Assembly (NCBI GenBank): GCA_038087015.1
Contig: JASBNA010000102.1
Span: 1-64,000 of the forward strand
Reading direction: 5' to 3'
DNA from: Cerrena zonata
Taxonomy: Eukaryota > Basidiomycota > Agaricomycetes > Polyporales > Cerrenaceae
Length of the DNA stretch: 64,000 bases
Position numbers and translations under genes: made by a program. This document shows positions 1 to 10,969 of the stretch, one piece after another. The first letter of the stretch is position 1, and each line of letters opens with the position of its first letter. Below the pieces are notes generated by a model. It was not told the DNA's origin, made no database searches, and worked only from the letters and a program-made list of their open reading frames with translations.

Positions 1-285
1 ATAGCAGTCAACGAATGTACTATTACATGTAGAACAATGAATATCGTCTTGTGAACATATAAATATATACTGTGATGCCTCCATATTAAATTGGGTCTGC
101 TCTGGATCAAAGTACGAATTACACTGGTATAGATTAGCGCATATTTTCCTGCATAAAGCGAGGAAAGTATTTACAAACGATCCTGCACTCGCCAAAACTA
201 TGTCTACAGTTTCGTCACCCATGTAATCCTCGCATAGTGTCAGAAGGGGGCTCTTTTGAGAGAATAGCATATCTTTACAGTGAGT
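1..285 (-). CDS. Partial orphan protein at left edge
   Basis: An open minus-strand frame runs off the left edge. It begins after a plausible splice acceptor (TTGCAG on the minus strand near 286) and encodes about 95 residues without a stop. Near its visible C-terminal end is a zinc-knuckle-like HCSTCN motif. Its layout, a run of about 60 residues leading to a CxxC pair, loosely resembles the peptidase-like C-terminus of the Helitron protein at 22-29 kb, which has CTTCN at a similar place. That resemblance is weak and may be chance. I do not recognise the protein. Confidence 0.35.
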
Positions 286-324
286 CTGCAATTAATGGAG
301 GAAATGGTACAAGTCTTCGAACAG

Positions 325-439
325 CAGCACGAACCTCTTGACGCCCAGCACGAACCTCTTGACGCCCAGCACGAACCTCTTGACGCCCAGCACGAACCTC
401 TTGACGCTCAGCACGAACCTCTTGACACCTAGTACGAAC
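325..439 (+). repeat. 21-bp minisatellite array 1 (about 5 units)
   Basis: About five and a half head-to-tail copies of a 21-bp unit with the core ACGAACCT followed by CTTGACGCC. Unit starts fall at 325, 346, 367, 388, 409 and 430, and the last unit is diverged. The same core recurs in four other arrays in this window. This array lies between the edge ORF and the family D pseudogene. Because 21 is a multiple of three, the array gives spurious repetitive ORFs on both strands; I do not regard these as genes. Confidence 0.9.
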
Positions 440-673
440 TATAAATATGTAAAGTATAATGATGTCGCCCCTCATCAGCGTCGTGAAACGCTCCATATAT
501 TCCATTTAACTGAGAATGTGCCCGTGATGGTCCTTGGTTGGGATGGGAACTATGCATGTTCATTTGTAACTCCTCGGCCTGTAGGCTATTGATAATGCAC
601 CTCTGGTGTAGAAGGAGAAAAGGGTAGGACAGTAGATCTACTCCAACGCCAATCATATAAGCGCATAAGAAAG

Positions 674-1916
674 CTACATGTTCGCCGTGCATGTACTACA
701 CATAATACTCTCTCCATTCCCATTATTTATCCTCCCTTCCTCATCCAAAACCTTATAGCCCACGTTGCATTGAACCCGAGTAAGAGATATATCTTTAGGA
801 GCTCTGGCATTTAAAGCATCCTAAGCAGAACATTGTTAGCGGCATGACCATACACCAATCCCAAAAGTATTTAATCACCAATTCGACAATACGATCAATG
901 ACACAGATCGAGCGAAGTTTCAGCACCATTTGGTAGGCCTCATAAGGATTAATACGTGTTTGATCACATACTACACCAAAGGTGGCTTGAATCTCTACCA
1001 AGAGACCTGGTATGATTTTATCAGGATTGATACGGACGTATATCTGATACAGTATTTAGTTAGCATGTTTAGTGCGCACTAGGTATGCGAGACACATACC
1101 CATCCCCAGCATCGTCAAATCGCTCAAAATAATGGACTTCGTTATCACTGGTATGGGTACCATCCTGATAACGATACTTCAAAAGTCTCCCAATATTCCA
1201 CAAGGATCCACCTCAACGGGAAACGGGACTTGGTCCCCATTGCCCCGATACGCCAAATGGGTGAAGTAGTCATTACTGAAAGTGAGCATATCGTTAACAC
1301 TGCTCGATACTGACTCCAAATTTAGATTGTGCATGGGCGTATAGCCATGGTCATAGAAAACCTTGGCAATCGACTGTATTGCACTGTGGAATTGGTCAAA
1401 TTGCTTAGATCCAAGACCAGAAATTGTAATGCTCTGAGAAGTTTTGTGTGGATCTTCAGATAACCTAGGAGGTACGATATTACGCATAGTTCCTTATATG
1501 CAGCACAGATGGCTCACCTGAATGTAGTTTTTATAGGCGGTAGATCTGTACCGGTCACGTATCCCTGACACCGGAATACGACGTGCTCCAAAGCCTCCTT
1601 ATGTACAAGATGCAGATGTAAGATAGAATCACAGCGAATAGAATCCACGGCAAAGAGTTCACGGTTGAACTAGGAGCAATGTATATATAAGCTCTAAGAT
1701 ATGACGGTAATCCCGAAATGCTTACCGGTAATATGTCGTCAATTGTTTGTATTTTCGAATAGGATCTGCTTTAATTGTCTTGATAGTTGCGCTCAAGTGT
1801 TTTTCTGCAGGGGGAGACGGTTAATAAGTGGGTACTATCCGCATATGCATGAAGGGCTCACTGTATTTAGTCTTCCTGTCATACAACATGGATTGTATTG
1901 GGTACATTGTAGGCAT
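674..1916 (-). pseudogene. Orphan family D, copy 1, decayed
   Basis: A paralogue of the gene at 8879-10183. Matching blocks appear in the same order: an N-terminal stretch (ATG at 1916), a segment with FRCQGYVT near 1560, a block with SGLGSKQFDQFH near 1410, GTHTSDNEVHYFER near 1150, VEIQATFG and LRSICVIDRIVE near 900-990, and a C-terminal VGYK block near 740. After GILGDF (about 1180) the frame hits a stop; compared with copy 2 about one base is missing there. The N-terminal part also breaks frame near 1830. The family looks like agaricomycete proteins annotated only as hypothetical. Function is unknown. It is divergent to the family A gene starting at 2160. Confidence 0.6.
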
Positions 1917-2159
1917 TTGTTGTGTGCAATAGCGCTCTCAGTTTCGTAGTTTTATATCATTTCATCGTATTTTGCATCTATCCTTTCACGGTAGCAAAGA
2001 TATCTACCCTATATTGGTAACCATTAATCTCAGCACATGACTTTCGACGCGTAATACAACAAGGCCACGTGATAGTGACCACACATGGGTTAGAGCTGTC
2101 AACTGGAGTGCATACAGCTTACACCAAGTGTTGCGATCGTATTTTCACATACGGAAATT

Positions 2160-4244
2160 ATGCCAAGGACACCTGTAGAGCACGACAGCTCCGAGTCCGC
2201 AAGCCCCTATCCCTCGCGCTCGACATCCCGACGATCCGTACCAGGCTACGAGCGATGCCCTCACCAATGCTCTAACCAGCCCTGCTACAGCAACAAGAGG
2301 GGTCCTCTGTGGCCAAAGGAAGGGAATTCACTTGCCAGACATATGAAGCGAGTGAACTTACATCCTCAATGCACACCCGCATGTCGGGCGCATCAGCTTA
2401 ACATGGGGAACGGCACATTACCTGAGCTTTCACTCAGTATGAGGCCAACCGTTGCAGATTTTGAAACCGCCCTCAAAATGATAAACGACCCAGCGATTAA
2501 GGAGGAGATCAATAGTTATATGCTATCTTCAGTATGGATTGCACAATATATACTCTGACTATTCCCTCACAAATTCTCCAGCGATATACCAGCACCGTGC
2601 GAGAGGCGTCTCCCCCAACTCCTCAAAATCATGATACCATCCAGGACGCTGATTTTTCGAGCAAGTCATAGCGCCAGACATATATACTGCTGTTCTCTCC
2701 AATGCGACTATATCTGGACATGATACGGCAGCTAGTCTTGCGGAAGAATTTGATACTGTCACCATCGGACGCAGGGTGAGTGATCTCTGCAGTCTCACCT
2801 CCATTGTAACTAATAAAATTTGCTTTTCACAGATCTATGGAGAGTGTGATACTCCATGTGCGCGCACAGCTCGTGTCATCCATTACATTCCAGATCCCAA
2901 CATGTCGTGTGTATATTCAGATATGAGGAATCATGTGAATTATCAAAGGGAAAATATCAGCAACGAAGAAATGAATGTCATTTCAAAAGCCAAAAATCAC
3001 TTCCACGTCCTTACCGCCCACGAGAATGGTGCTAAGGTTATCATTGACCAATGGGTATGTGCGTTTCCCTTCTGATAGGTATGACATGGCTTTATACCCA
3101 TCTGTGTTAGTTATTCCTTATGTTGTGCGTTATACGTCACCATCCGGGACAATTTATACTCCAGGTAACTCCCTGGACATTGTTTTTGAAATGGATCCTA
3201 TCTGTTCAAAACGAGGAAGACTACCACGTGTGGCGCCAGTACGATCTCGTGCTTGGTCTTGTGGATTACTCTACGGAATACATGTAAGTTATGGTTGTCG
3301 TTCAGTTCATTGCGTCACTGATATACACTATGTTCTTTTTGTCAAAGTCGCTCATCAACGGGTATAACCGAAGAAATATCTGCAACATTTGATGAACGTA
3401 TGCAATGTATGGCAGACTATACCACGATCTGGCCTCCCATTAATTTGATCAAGATGGCGGCTTGCAAATGGAGTACCATCATCAAACTGGATGACATTGC
3501 TGCAAAGGAAACACATAGCATGCGGCCAGCTACTACCCTATGGGACGGTATCCATATTCCCAATGGCAAGGTACTAAAGCGATGCTATAGCTCATACCAA
3601 GAGGACGTTTATCTGCCAGATGGGTCAAGCCGCATACCAACAGTGGAAAGGTTAACTGCGGAGTCTGTACTTCCGGGAAGACACTGGATGGTGCAGGATT
3701 GGGTACCTCACCTTCGCCAATTAGGGGAGCTGAAGGTATACTTTGTAGACAAGAAGGTGGTTTATATTGCAGTGATGCGTTATAGTACCGCTAAGTCAGG
3801 ATGGGAGTTCTCTGTGAATCCCACAATACCTACACTGGCTGAGCTGTAGTGAGTCATTTTTCATCAAATTTATGGTGCTATTCAATTTCTTACACTCAGT
3901 CGAGCTCTTTTTACAGTCAGAACCGATCAAGAAACGACTTCTTGATATGGCCACAGAGTGCCGAGATAGCCGATGAAGAGGCTGGACGAGTAGAGCTTAT
4001 TGCATATGCCTCAAAAACATTGGATGCTTTGATTTCTCGTGAGAAGAGAGGTGCGTTTGGTGCGACATCATTGGCTGGAATGTGTCGGATGGACATAGGG
4101 GTCATAATCCGAGGGAGCCGATGTGACTATTTTGTTAGTGAGATCGAACGAACAATCGGCCTTGGTATATTCGGACCAGATATGGTACCCTTGATGGCTG
4201 AAAGACTGGGTAGACTATGGTTGGATATGTTGGTGTCCCAGTAG
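2160..4244 (+). CDS. Orphan family A, copy 1: ATP-grasp-like protein
   Basis: A multi-exon gene. The first exon (2160 to about 2527) encodes a Ser-rich start, then a cysteine/histidine-rich stretch with CPHQC and SNKRGPLWP. Later exons carry HYIPDPNMSCVYSDM (about 2880), VTPWTLFLKW after the intron ending near 3163, DERMQCMADYTTIWPP (about 3395), GKVLKRCYSS (about 3565), WMVQDWVPHLRQLGELKVYF (about 3685) and CRMDIGVIIRG followed by DYFVSEIERT (about 4085). The order VLKR, then QDWVP-LRQLGE-KVYF, then RMDIG and VSEIE looks like an ATP-grasp nucleotide- and metal-binding core. That is inference from pattern only. Introns near 3282-3344 and 3850-3920 keep the frame. The exon around 2575-2775 has a frame problem that I could not resolve. 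Two paralogues lie in this window. Confidence 0.6.
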
Positions 4245-4426
4245 TGTATAAACATTACTTATTGCCCCAGCGCACATAGATTTGGACTATGAGGGTCCCC
4301 GATCGTGATCATTCTGATCGATCTTCGCTTACGCCCGAAATATGCACATGGCAGTGCCCATTTCAAATACACCCTCAACCACAGTCCGCGCGTACGCGTC
4401 GACGTGCATCACTTGTAACTTTCACG

Positions 4427-6087
4427 ATGCCTTCCACTAGAGTCACCGCTAAAATGATTGCAGACGCGGAAGCTAAAATACCGCAGTTAGTTGCGAAGAA
4501 AGAACAAGCTGAGAGAGGTACTGTGAGGGTCTCGTCATGAAAAAGTCGTCGCTGACGTACTCGGTTGATAGCGTGTCGTCCCAAATTGGAAGCTATCGCA
4601 CAAGCATGTGTGGAGAGCTTCTTACGCCCGGATTTGTATAATGCGTACGACTTACACAACTTCGCCTTCCGGGACCATATCTGCACACCCAGGGAACCGG
4701 AAACTATTGCCGACGACTTGAAGTGGATATACACCACCTTGGACCCGAACGATACGAGTCCCGAATGGAAGAAAAAAGGCCTCAGCAAATTGAAATTATC
4801 GAAGGCCGATTTCGAATATGTCGTTGTATACGACGCAGATAACAACTGCCTTGATCCTGAAGGAGATATTGTCGAAGGTGATTTTGTCCCAAAGACGACG
4901 TATGAGGCCATGTTGCCCTTGGTACACGCGAATAACAACGTCGCAATTGTTTACAACTCACTGGAACATGTGGGAATGGAGGTTAGTGATGAAACACGAC
5001 AACGTATCCGGGTATATGGCTGGTATCTGCACCAAGCTATCGACTTCTGTACATTTGCGTGCGATGTTGCACGCCAGGAAGGGATGCTAGTCCCGACATT
5101 TGTTCCAGTCGACTTGTACGAGTATATGGACCTCTTCTTCCGTGCCAGGACCCATCTCCCCTCTGCCCTTCATCGTATCGGTTATGCCAATCGATATGAG
5201 GTACCTTGGCATCCGTCAATTAGTAAGTATTTGCATATGTTCTTCTTTTATACCGTACCTAACAGCTACTAGATTTGGAATCAGAAGAGCAGGTCAATGG
5301 CAACCATCCTCTTGTGAGGTTGATGTCTGAAGACCCTATCCACAATTGCCCCTTCAATGTGGATGAAGCAGACTCTTGGCAGTGGTTCATTGACCACCAC
5401 CAAGAAGATATCAAGGTGATGTATGGCCATATCAAGGCCTACTTGGACCGTTCAGAGGGCATAGCTACTGCCCCTGATGGGGACGACGTGCTGAATGATT
5501 GCAGAACAAGATTCCAGACACAGCTGGATCCTCCACCCCCGACACGGCAGTCAATCAAGGATCGCTTCGTGGAACAGCAGCTCTCGACCCAGAGAAAGGT
5601 CATGAGTGCGACACGCGCGTTGGAACAAGCTACCAACCGTCTTGCGTCTCTTCAATCGCAGATTGCTGCCAATGAGCTGTCTTCTGCTGCTTCGAGATCT
5701 AATGCACCTCGTCCTCTATCTCGCCGACAACGCTCCTCGGTTGCGCATCCGCCATCTACTGCACCTGCCGCTTCGCCTACACCTCCACCGTCTCCTGCGC
5801 CCCCACCGTCTCCTGCGCCCCCACCATCTCCTGCGCCTCCACCCTCTCCTGCACCTCCACCGTCTCCTGCACCGCCGTCGTCACCGCGCTCGCCGTCCAC
5901 TCCCCAACTCCCACAACCAGAGCCGAGTGCTGATACCTCCGCTCAACGTCAAGGTGAGATAAATATCGTCACCCCCGGAGCTGGGCCTTCGCAGTCCAAC
6001 CAGGACAGTGCACTTCCACGCACAGAGCATCCACCAGAAGATCTGGACGCTTTAGCGAAGTTGGGTCTTGACAATACGGAGTGGTAA
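4427..6087 (+). CDS. Orphan family B, copy 1 (GLDN-tail protein)
   Basis: Three exons (4427-4517, 4572-5222, 5273-6087) join in frame to 518 codons with canonical GT-AG introns. An N-terminal alanine/lysine-rich helix leads into ACVESFLRP and YDLHNFAF. A central helical body holds HANNNVAIVY, YGWYLHQAIDFC and FVPVDLYEYMDL, then CPFNVDEADSWQW. A predicted coiled coil (about residues 350-390) precedes a Pro-rich tail of PPPSPA repeats (5780-5880) and the end KLGLDNTEW. The short C-terminal GLDN motif is kept in all three copies (NMGLGMDNTDW, NDMGLDNVDI), which suggests a functional tail. I recognise no known domain. It lies just downstream of the family A gene, on the same strand, and the pair was duplicated together. 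Confidence 0.75.
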
Positions 6088-6323
6088 AGGACATATCGTA
6101 CGCGTAGTTTTCATAGCGAATATCGTTTTTTGTACTTGATGGTTACATGGGCTTCGAAATTATTATTGCTTCTTCAGAAATATGGGCACATTCTGACGAG
6201 TGCCCTGGCCAGGAGGTTACCACAAAGGTATACAACGGATACCATGAATGCCCATGGTGGCTGGTTTCAGGCATCTGCCCTATCAAACTCTGGTTCATTA
6301 CAGCTGCTATTCATTTACTCACT

Positions 6324-6470
6324 ATGTCAGGTCTCCCAAAGATCATTGACGGGTCTATGTCATGTGATATAATCTCGCCATTGTATTTAACTACAAATAT
6401 CCTACACAGTTAGCTGTTTCAAGAAAGATATTTGCGACATCCACCCAGATATTGACTGTGCAACGCTTAT
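6324..6470 (+). pseudogene. Truncated 5' stub of orphan family C
   Basis: The start ATG and first exon (MSGLPKIIDGS) match the beginning of the family C gene at 17207 (MPGLPKTIDEC), including the following donor region and a short second-exon match (TTTCAAGAAAGATAT against CTTCAAGGAGAACAT). Homology then stops within a few tens of bases of minisatellite array 2. This is the right-hand end of the A-B-C duplication. Only the 5' tip of the gene is left here. Confidence 0.55.
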
Positions 6471-6476
6471 GACTCT

Positions 6477-6559
6477 ACGAACCTTTTAACGCCCACCACG
6501 AACCTTTTAACGCCCACCACGAACCTCTTAACGCCGGTAACGAACCTCTTAACGCTCAC
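6477..6559 (+). repeat. 21-bp minisatellite array 2 (about 4 units)
   Basis: Four copies of the 21-bp unit, ACGAACCTTTTAACGCCCACC and variants, in the same orientation as array 1. It abuts the truncated family C stub, so it lies at or next to a rearrangement breakpoint. Confidence 0.9.
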
Positions 6560-6853
6560 TGTGGCCGTCACTCTTTCATGGCCATCACTGTTTGATGTAG
6601 AAATGACAAGGGGAATGCAAATGGGGTGGAGGTCTTGCATCACAGGTGCCACGGAATGCCCCGTACATGGTATCCTGCTCGCACAGTATCTGGAATGGTC
6701 TGTACCCAAAATGAGAACTATACGTCCAAATATGGAGCTGCTTGTCCTCCTTTTCACGTGATACCGTACATATAATAGGAAAGGGTACTCATAGCGGCCC
6801 CAGCAGCTGCCCACCATTTGCCTCCACAGCAAAGTCATAACAGAATCACAACG

Positions 6854-8471
6854 ATGTCTCACACTCAACAATCCCGCCCCTCTGTGCCCCAACGCACTCT
6901 CAGGAAAATCGACTACTTTAACCAACTGTTAGAGAGGGTACGCTGCAAGCTTACGATGTAAATATATGTGTCAACTCAAGCGAGGGATAGGTCCACGATT
7001 CAGATGCCTCCAAATCGCACCAGGAGTCTACGAGTGCTGGTAATGTGAGTATCATGACTGTTTATGCTCCGCACTCCCACTCATATTTGCGCAATAATCA
7101 AGGGGGGAAAACGAGTTTGCTTTATCCCTGACCCCAACCTGAGAAGCGACGTAGTCCACATGCAGGACAATGTGTTCTTCACGGACGCTCTTATTACTGC
7201 AGATGAGCTGACTATCATATTCCCCGCGGGTGGACATTTTTCAGTCATTGCTGATAATTTGGAGGGTGACACGAACCTGAAGAGAGTTCGAATCGACAAA
7301 TGGGTCAGTGACTGTCTCTGTTTTCACGATGTGGCTGAACATGCACATGTAGCTTCTGTTGATGGTGGACGTGCGCCGAATGTATAGTGAGTATTTCAAT
7401 ATCCGAGTCGTCCGATGGGAGACCTTCTTCTCCTGGTTGATGGGGGGTGATATTACACACCCTGAAACGGGTCCCTGTCGAGGGGCGGACCTTGTACTAG
7501 GGGGGATTGACTATACGACCGAATATATGTACGTGATGCCTCACTTTTCACACACTGTAATATCAATGACAGGTATTTCTATCGAAGCAACACCGTCAAC
7601 GGTATTACGAGAGAGAATTATCAACGATTCGATGAAAGGATGGACATATTCGCCTCCCATATGAGGATATGGCCCCCTATTGCCCCTTCGAGGGAGGGGG
7701 CAATCAAGAATCATCGTATTCAGATGTTGGACTACATTTCAACATACATCACTCGTACCCCCCGCCCAGAGAGCATGTTATGGGATGGACAGCATGTCCC
7801 GCATGGAAAAGTTCTCAAACGTACTCACAGTGCATTTGGGAACCATGTGTTCCTCCCGACCGCCCCACCTCCATCGGTTCAGCAGCTCCAGGGACTATGC
7901 GATTTACCAGGAAGGCAGTGGATTGTCCAGGATTGGGTACCTACCCTGCGCCAGCTGGGCGAATACAAGGTGTACTTCGTCGAGGGGGAGATAGTATGGG
8001 TCTCTGTAGCCCGTTTCAACGAGAACACAAGCGGTTGGTATGCCATGGACACCAATAATGAGACGAGGAGGCTTCATGAAGTAGCGTATGTTTATCGTTC
8101 ATCATTTCTCAACCATCGACAGTTCATAATGTCATCACAGGGCAATGCTTCGGGCGGGACCCATTTTACACGACTACCTATTCCCACCGGAGCCTCCACA
8201 GGGCATATCGCATTTGAGTGACTTAATCATGTTCTCAAAGCGTACCTTTGAGGGTCTTACTTCACGCGAGCGTGGTTATTACGGGGACTCACTCTTATTA
8301 CAATGGTGCCGTATGGATGTTGGAATCATGACGTCAGGTGACGCATGTTGGTATTTCGTCAACGAGGTGGAGACAAATATGGGTCTCGGACTATTTGGTG
8401 AGGGGTGTCACAGGGCAGTCATGAACGGTCTCGCAGGACTTTGGCACACCTTGTTGTATTCTCCTGCGTAA
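6854..8471 (+). CDS. Orphan family A, copy 3: ATP-grasp-like protein
   Basis: The best-preserved family A copy. The first exon starts MSHTQQSRPS at 6854; short exons near 6950-7060 are uncertain. The clear part runs through GKRVCFIPDPNL (about 7105), RWETFFSWLMGGD and GGIDYTTEYM (about 7415-7530), then from 7574 NGITRENYQRFDERM, WPPIAP, GKVLKRTHSAF (about 7806) and WIVQDWVPTLRQLGEYKVYF (about 7920). After an intron ending near 8140 come MFSKRTFEGL, CRMDVGIMTSG and WYFVNEVETNMGLGLFG (about 8310-8400). All these exons join in frame, and the stop is at 8469-8471. The NEVE motif after RMDVG would suit the metal-binding residues of an ATP-grasp enzyme. The assignment needs profile or structure comparison; no substrate can be named. 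Confidence 0.65.
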
Positions 8472-8878
8472 TATGCTTTTCCTCTGCGTACAATTGTTAT
8501 CATGGACACAATCTGGAATGTATTAGGTATCGATGCGTCAAATACTATTTTTCGAATGTTCTGCACACGTCCAGATGGTATGCGACATTGGTATAATCTG
8601 AATACGTATACAACGTCCACAATTCTTTACTCTTCCGTGATAAACCATGCATTTTATGGCGTACATGGGAGGCACACATAGGAAGCTCTCACTGAGTTCA
8701 TTTTTCTTCCTTGTGCTGCTAGCAGTGGTTTGTCTAATTTTCTCTAGACATTAATAGAAGTAACAACATCTTCCCTACATCGGGAAACCTTCATCTAAGT
8801 ACACGACTGCATCCCATAAATGTTCGTTTTTACACCCGAAAAGTGAATTTCTTGTTATCCAACGAATTTAGACACCAT
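8472..8878. other. Convergent intergenic stretch
   Basis: About 400 bases between the family A copy (plus strand) and the family D copy (minus strand), where two genes converge. It is AT-rich. I see no repeat, RNA gene or convincing ORF in it. Confidence 0.5.
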
Positions 8879-10183
8879 CTAATCAAACATGTCCTCAAAC
8901 TTCATCATACGCATCGACTTGGAATTAATCCTTTCCTCTTTCCCAATATCATCCACTCCATCAGCCTCGTAGCCTACCTTGCGCTTAAAGCGTACCACAA
9001 TGTCATCGGGTATCTCTACACCCGGCTCGATGGTATCCTATCGACGAACGATGTTAGATGAATACACTTTATTTTATGGAATAGAGGAAATTACCGTTTC
9101 AACGATACGGTCAATGATGCAGATCGAACGAAGTTTTGCAAGTAAGGCATATGACTTATGGGGTTTGGCGGGAACGTACTTTCCCCATGCGCCAAAGGTA
9201 GCTTCAACTTCTACCAATTGTCCGCAACTAATTTCAGATGGTTTGATGCGAGTATAGGAGCTACAAAAACAATCGGGTCAATACGGATTTTGTAGATGAT
9301 ATGCTGGAAGGACATGCAAGCTATCTCCATCATGGTATCTCTCAAAGTACTCGACTTCGTTATCAGTGGTATGAGTTCCTTCCAGATATATGTCATCAAG
9401 AAAATCCTCTAATATACCTTCAGGATCAACATGAGAAGAGAAGGGGACTGTATCCACTTGGCGGGTATCCTCTGTCCTACTAAAGTACGGGTTGGTAAAT
9501 GTGATCATGTCATGTGCCCTATGCGATACAGATTGAATGCCCAAAATGCGCCCATGATCACAACCTTTGTCAAAGTGATTGCAGATGTGTTGGATTGCGG
9601 TGTGGAAACGGTCAAACTCTTCTGACCCTAGACCGCTGAGTGTAATACTCTGAGAGCTTTGAATTAGGTCTCTTCTATGTAGTCTAAAACGTGAAATTTG
9701 GGTCACATACACATTCTAGGAGTAACTAACGAACTTAGATTTGTCTCGGATGGGAGGTAATTTGGCGACCGTCACATATCCTTGGCACCGAAGGACCACT
9801 TGCTCCATATCCTTACGGCTAGGATCCATGTCAGGAGTAACGTAGACTAGGTCTAGGTACTTCTTTGTACCGCACGCGGTAGCTTGGACAGTAACACGAC
9901 CGTCATTAACCTAGTCAACAACTTAAGAGATATGGACATAATTATGAATGTGATAGTTACACACGTCAATCATTTCGGTAAGTTGTTTCACTGTGGCGGT
10001 AAGATCATCGTTGGTCTTCTGTATAAGAGCGTCCAAGTGAAGTTCTGCCCTCTGGTAGTCAATCACGGGGGACTTTTAGTTGATGTAGAGTCGCTTACTG
10101 TACTTTTCAGCATGAGAATAGAGAGTCTTGCGTATAGGATCCAAAGTGAATATAGCAGATCGGAGAGGGTTGGTGGGATCCAT
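8879..10183 (-). CDS. Orphan family D, copy 2
   Basis: A multi-exon minus-strand gene. It starts at MDPTNPLRSAIFTLDP (ATG at 10183), continues in a helical segment with ALIQKTNDDLTATVKQL, then after an intron ending near 9900 VNDGRVTVQATACG and LRCQGYVTVAKLPPIR. Later come SGLGSEEFDRFHTAIQHIC (about 9630), VDPEGILEDFLDDIYLEGTH, TDNEVEYFERYHDGD, CGQLVEVEATFGAWG (about 9205) and KLRSICIIDRIVE. The C-terminal exon is EPGVEIPDDIVVRFKRKVGYEADG, ending in MFD at 8879. One small intron near 9270 would need a GC donor, and one near 10100 is unusually short, so the model is tentative. It resembles an agaricomycete orphan family; function unknown. Confidence 0.6.
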
Positions 10184-10658
10184 GGGCGTGGCAGGACAAG
10201 TGGTGAGCAGGGATGATATCCAGTAGGCAGGTCGAGTGAATTCTACTGATAACGCGCCACCCCTTTCACAGATATTGGTTGGTAAGCCTCATTTAGTATG
10301 TGATGTGGCATCCAGACGTGCGATGATGTCCACATGGCGAGACATAGGCTGTACCATTTGCAGCGAGTGATTATTATCGCGAGTAGTGGTGATGCACTAG
10401 TGCCCATTCAAGGAAATGTGTCATCCGAGGATACGTGTTTTGTACCATTTATTGTGATGGCTAGTGATGGTCTCGGAGACTATCTCAAGATTCTTGTTGG
10501 TGCATATGATATATTTCACTGGGAAGTACGTAAGAACGTCGTACGCAATTTCGCAGTATAATTTAGATCTATAATGGTATGGCCCCTCATTAACGCACAA
10601 TGGGTGAGACTGATAGTCATATATCGCGTGCATAGCTACAAACCTGACGATGCACAGT
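10184..10658. other. Intergenic stretch with one weak ORF
   Basis: About 470 bases upstream of family D copy 2. A plus-strand ORF of 75 codons at 10334-10561 (MARHRLYHL to VVRNFAV) is open but resembles nothing I know and lacks supporting context. Otherwise nothing recognisable. Confidence 0.3.
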
Positions 10659-10762
10659 ACGAACCTTTAAACGCTCACTACGAACCTTTAAACGCTCACT
10701 ACGAACCTTTAAACGCCCCATACGAACCTTTAAACGCCCACCGCGAACCTTTAAACGCTGGT
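10659..10762 (+). repeat. 21-bp minisatellite array 3 (5 units)
   Basis: Five copies of the 21-bp unit ACGAACCTTTAAACGCTCACT and variants, in the same orientation as arrays 1 and 2. It separates the family D copy from the JmjC-like gene. Confidence 0.9.
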
Positions 10763-10969
10763 ACACAATGTAAATCTCAACTCTCCATTGATTGGGTCTA
10801 CAATAAAATGGACGATGCAAGCTGAGATGTTACGATTGTTATCCGGTGTATACCAATAGTCTTTAATCACGGCGCATATTATACTAATTGGGATATTTTC
10901 ATCTCGGTGCGTATTGAAGGTTGAGAAAACGGACCAATATAATGATATACAATACTAAACTACATAAAG

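Noticed and set aside
275..692. Short ORFs over minisatellite array 1 (RQEVRAG repeats and similar)
   Set aside because: The 21-bp period is a multiple of three, so any frame stays open; there is no independent coding evidence.
5652..5900. Gly-rich ORF opposite the PPPSPA repeats
   Set aside because: Antisense shadow of the Pro-rich tail of family B.
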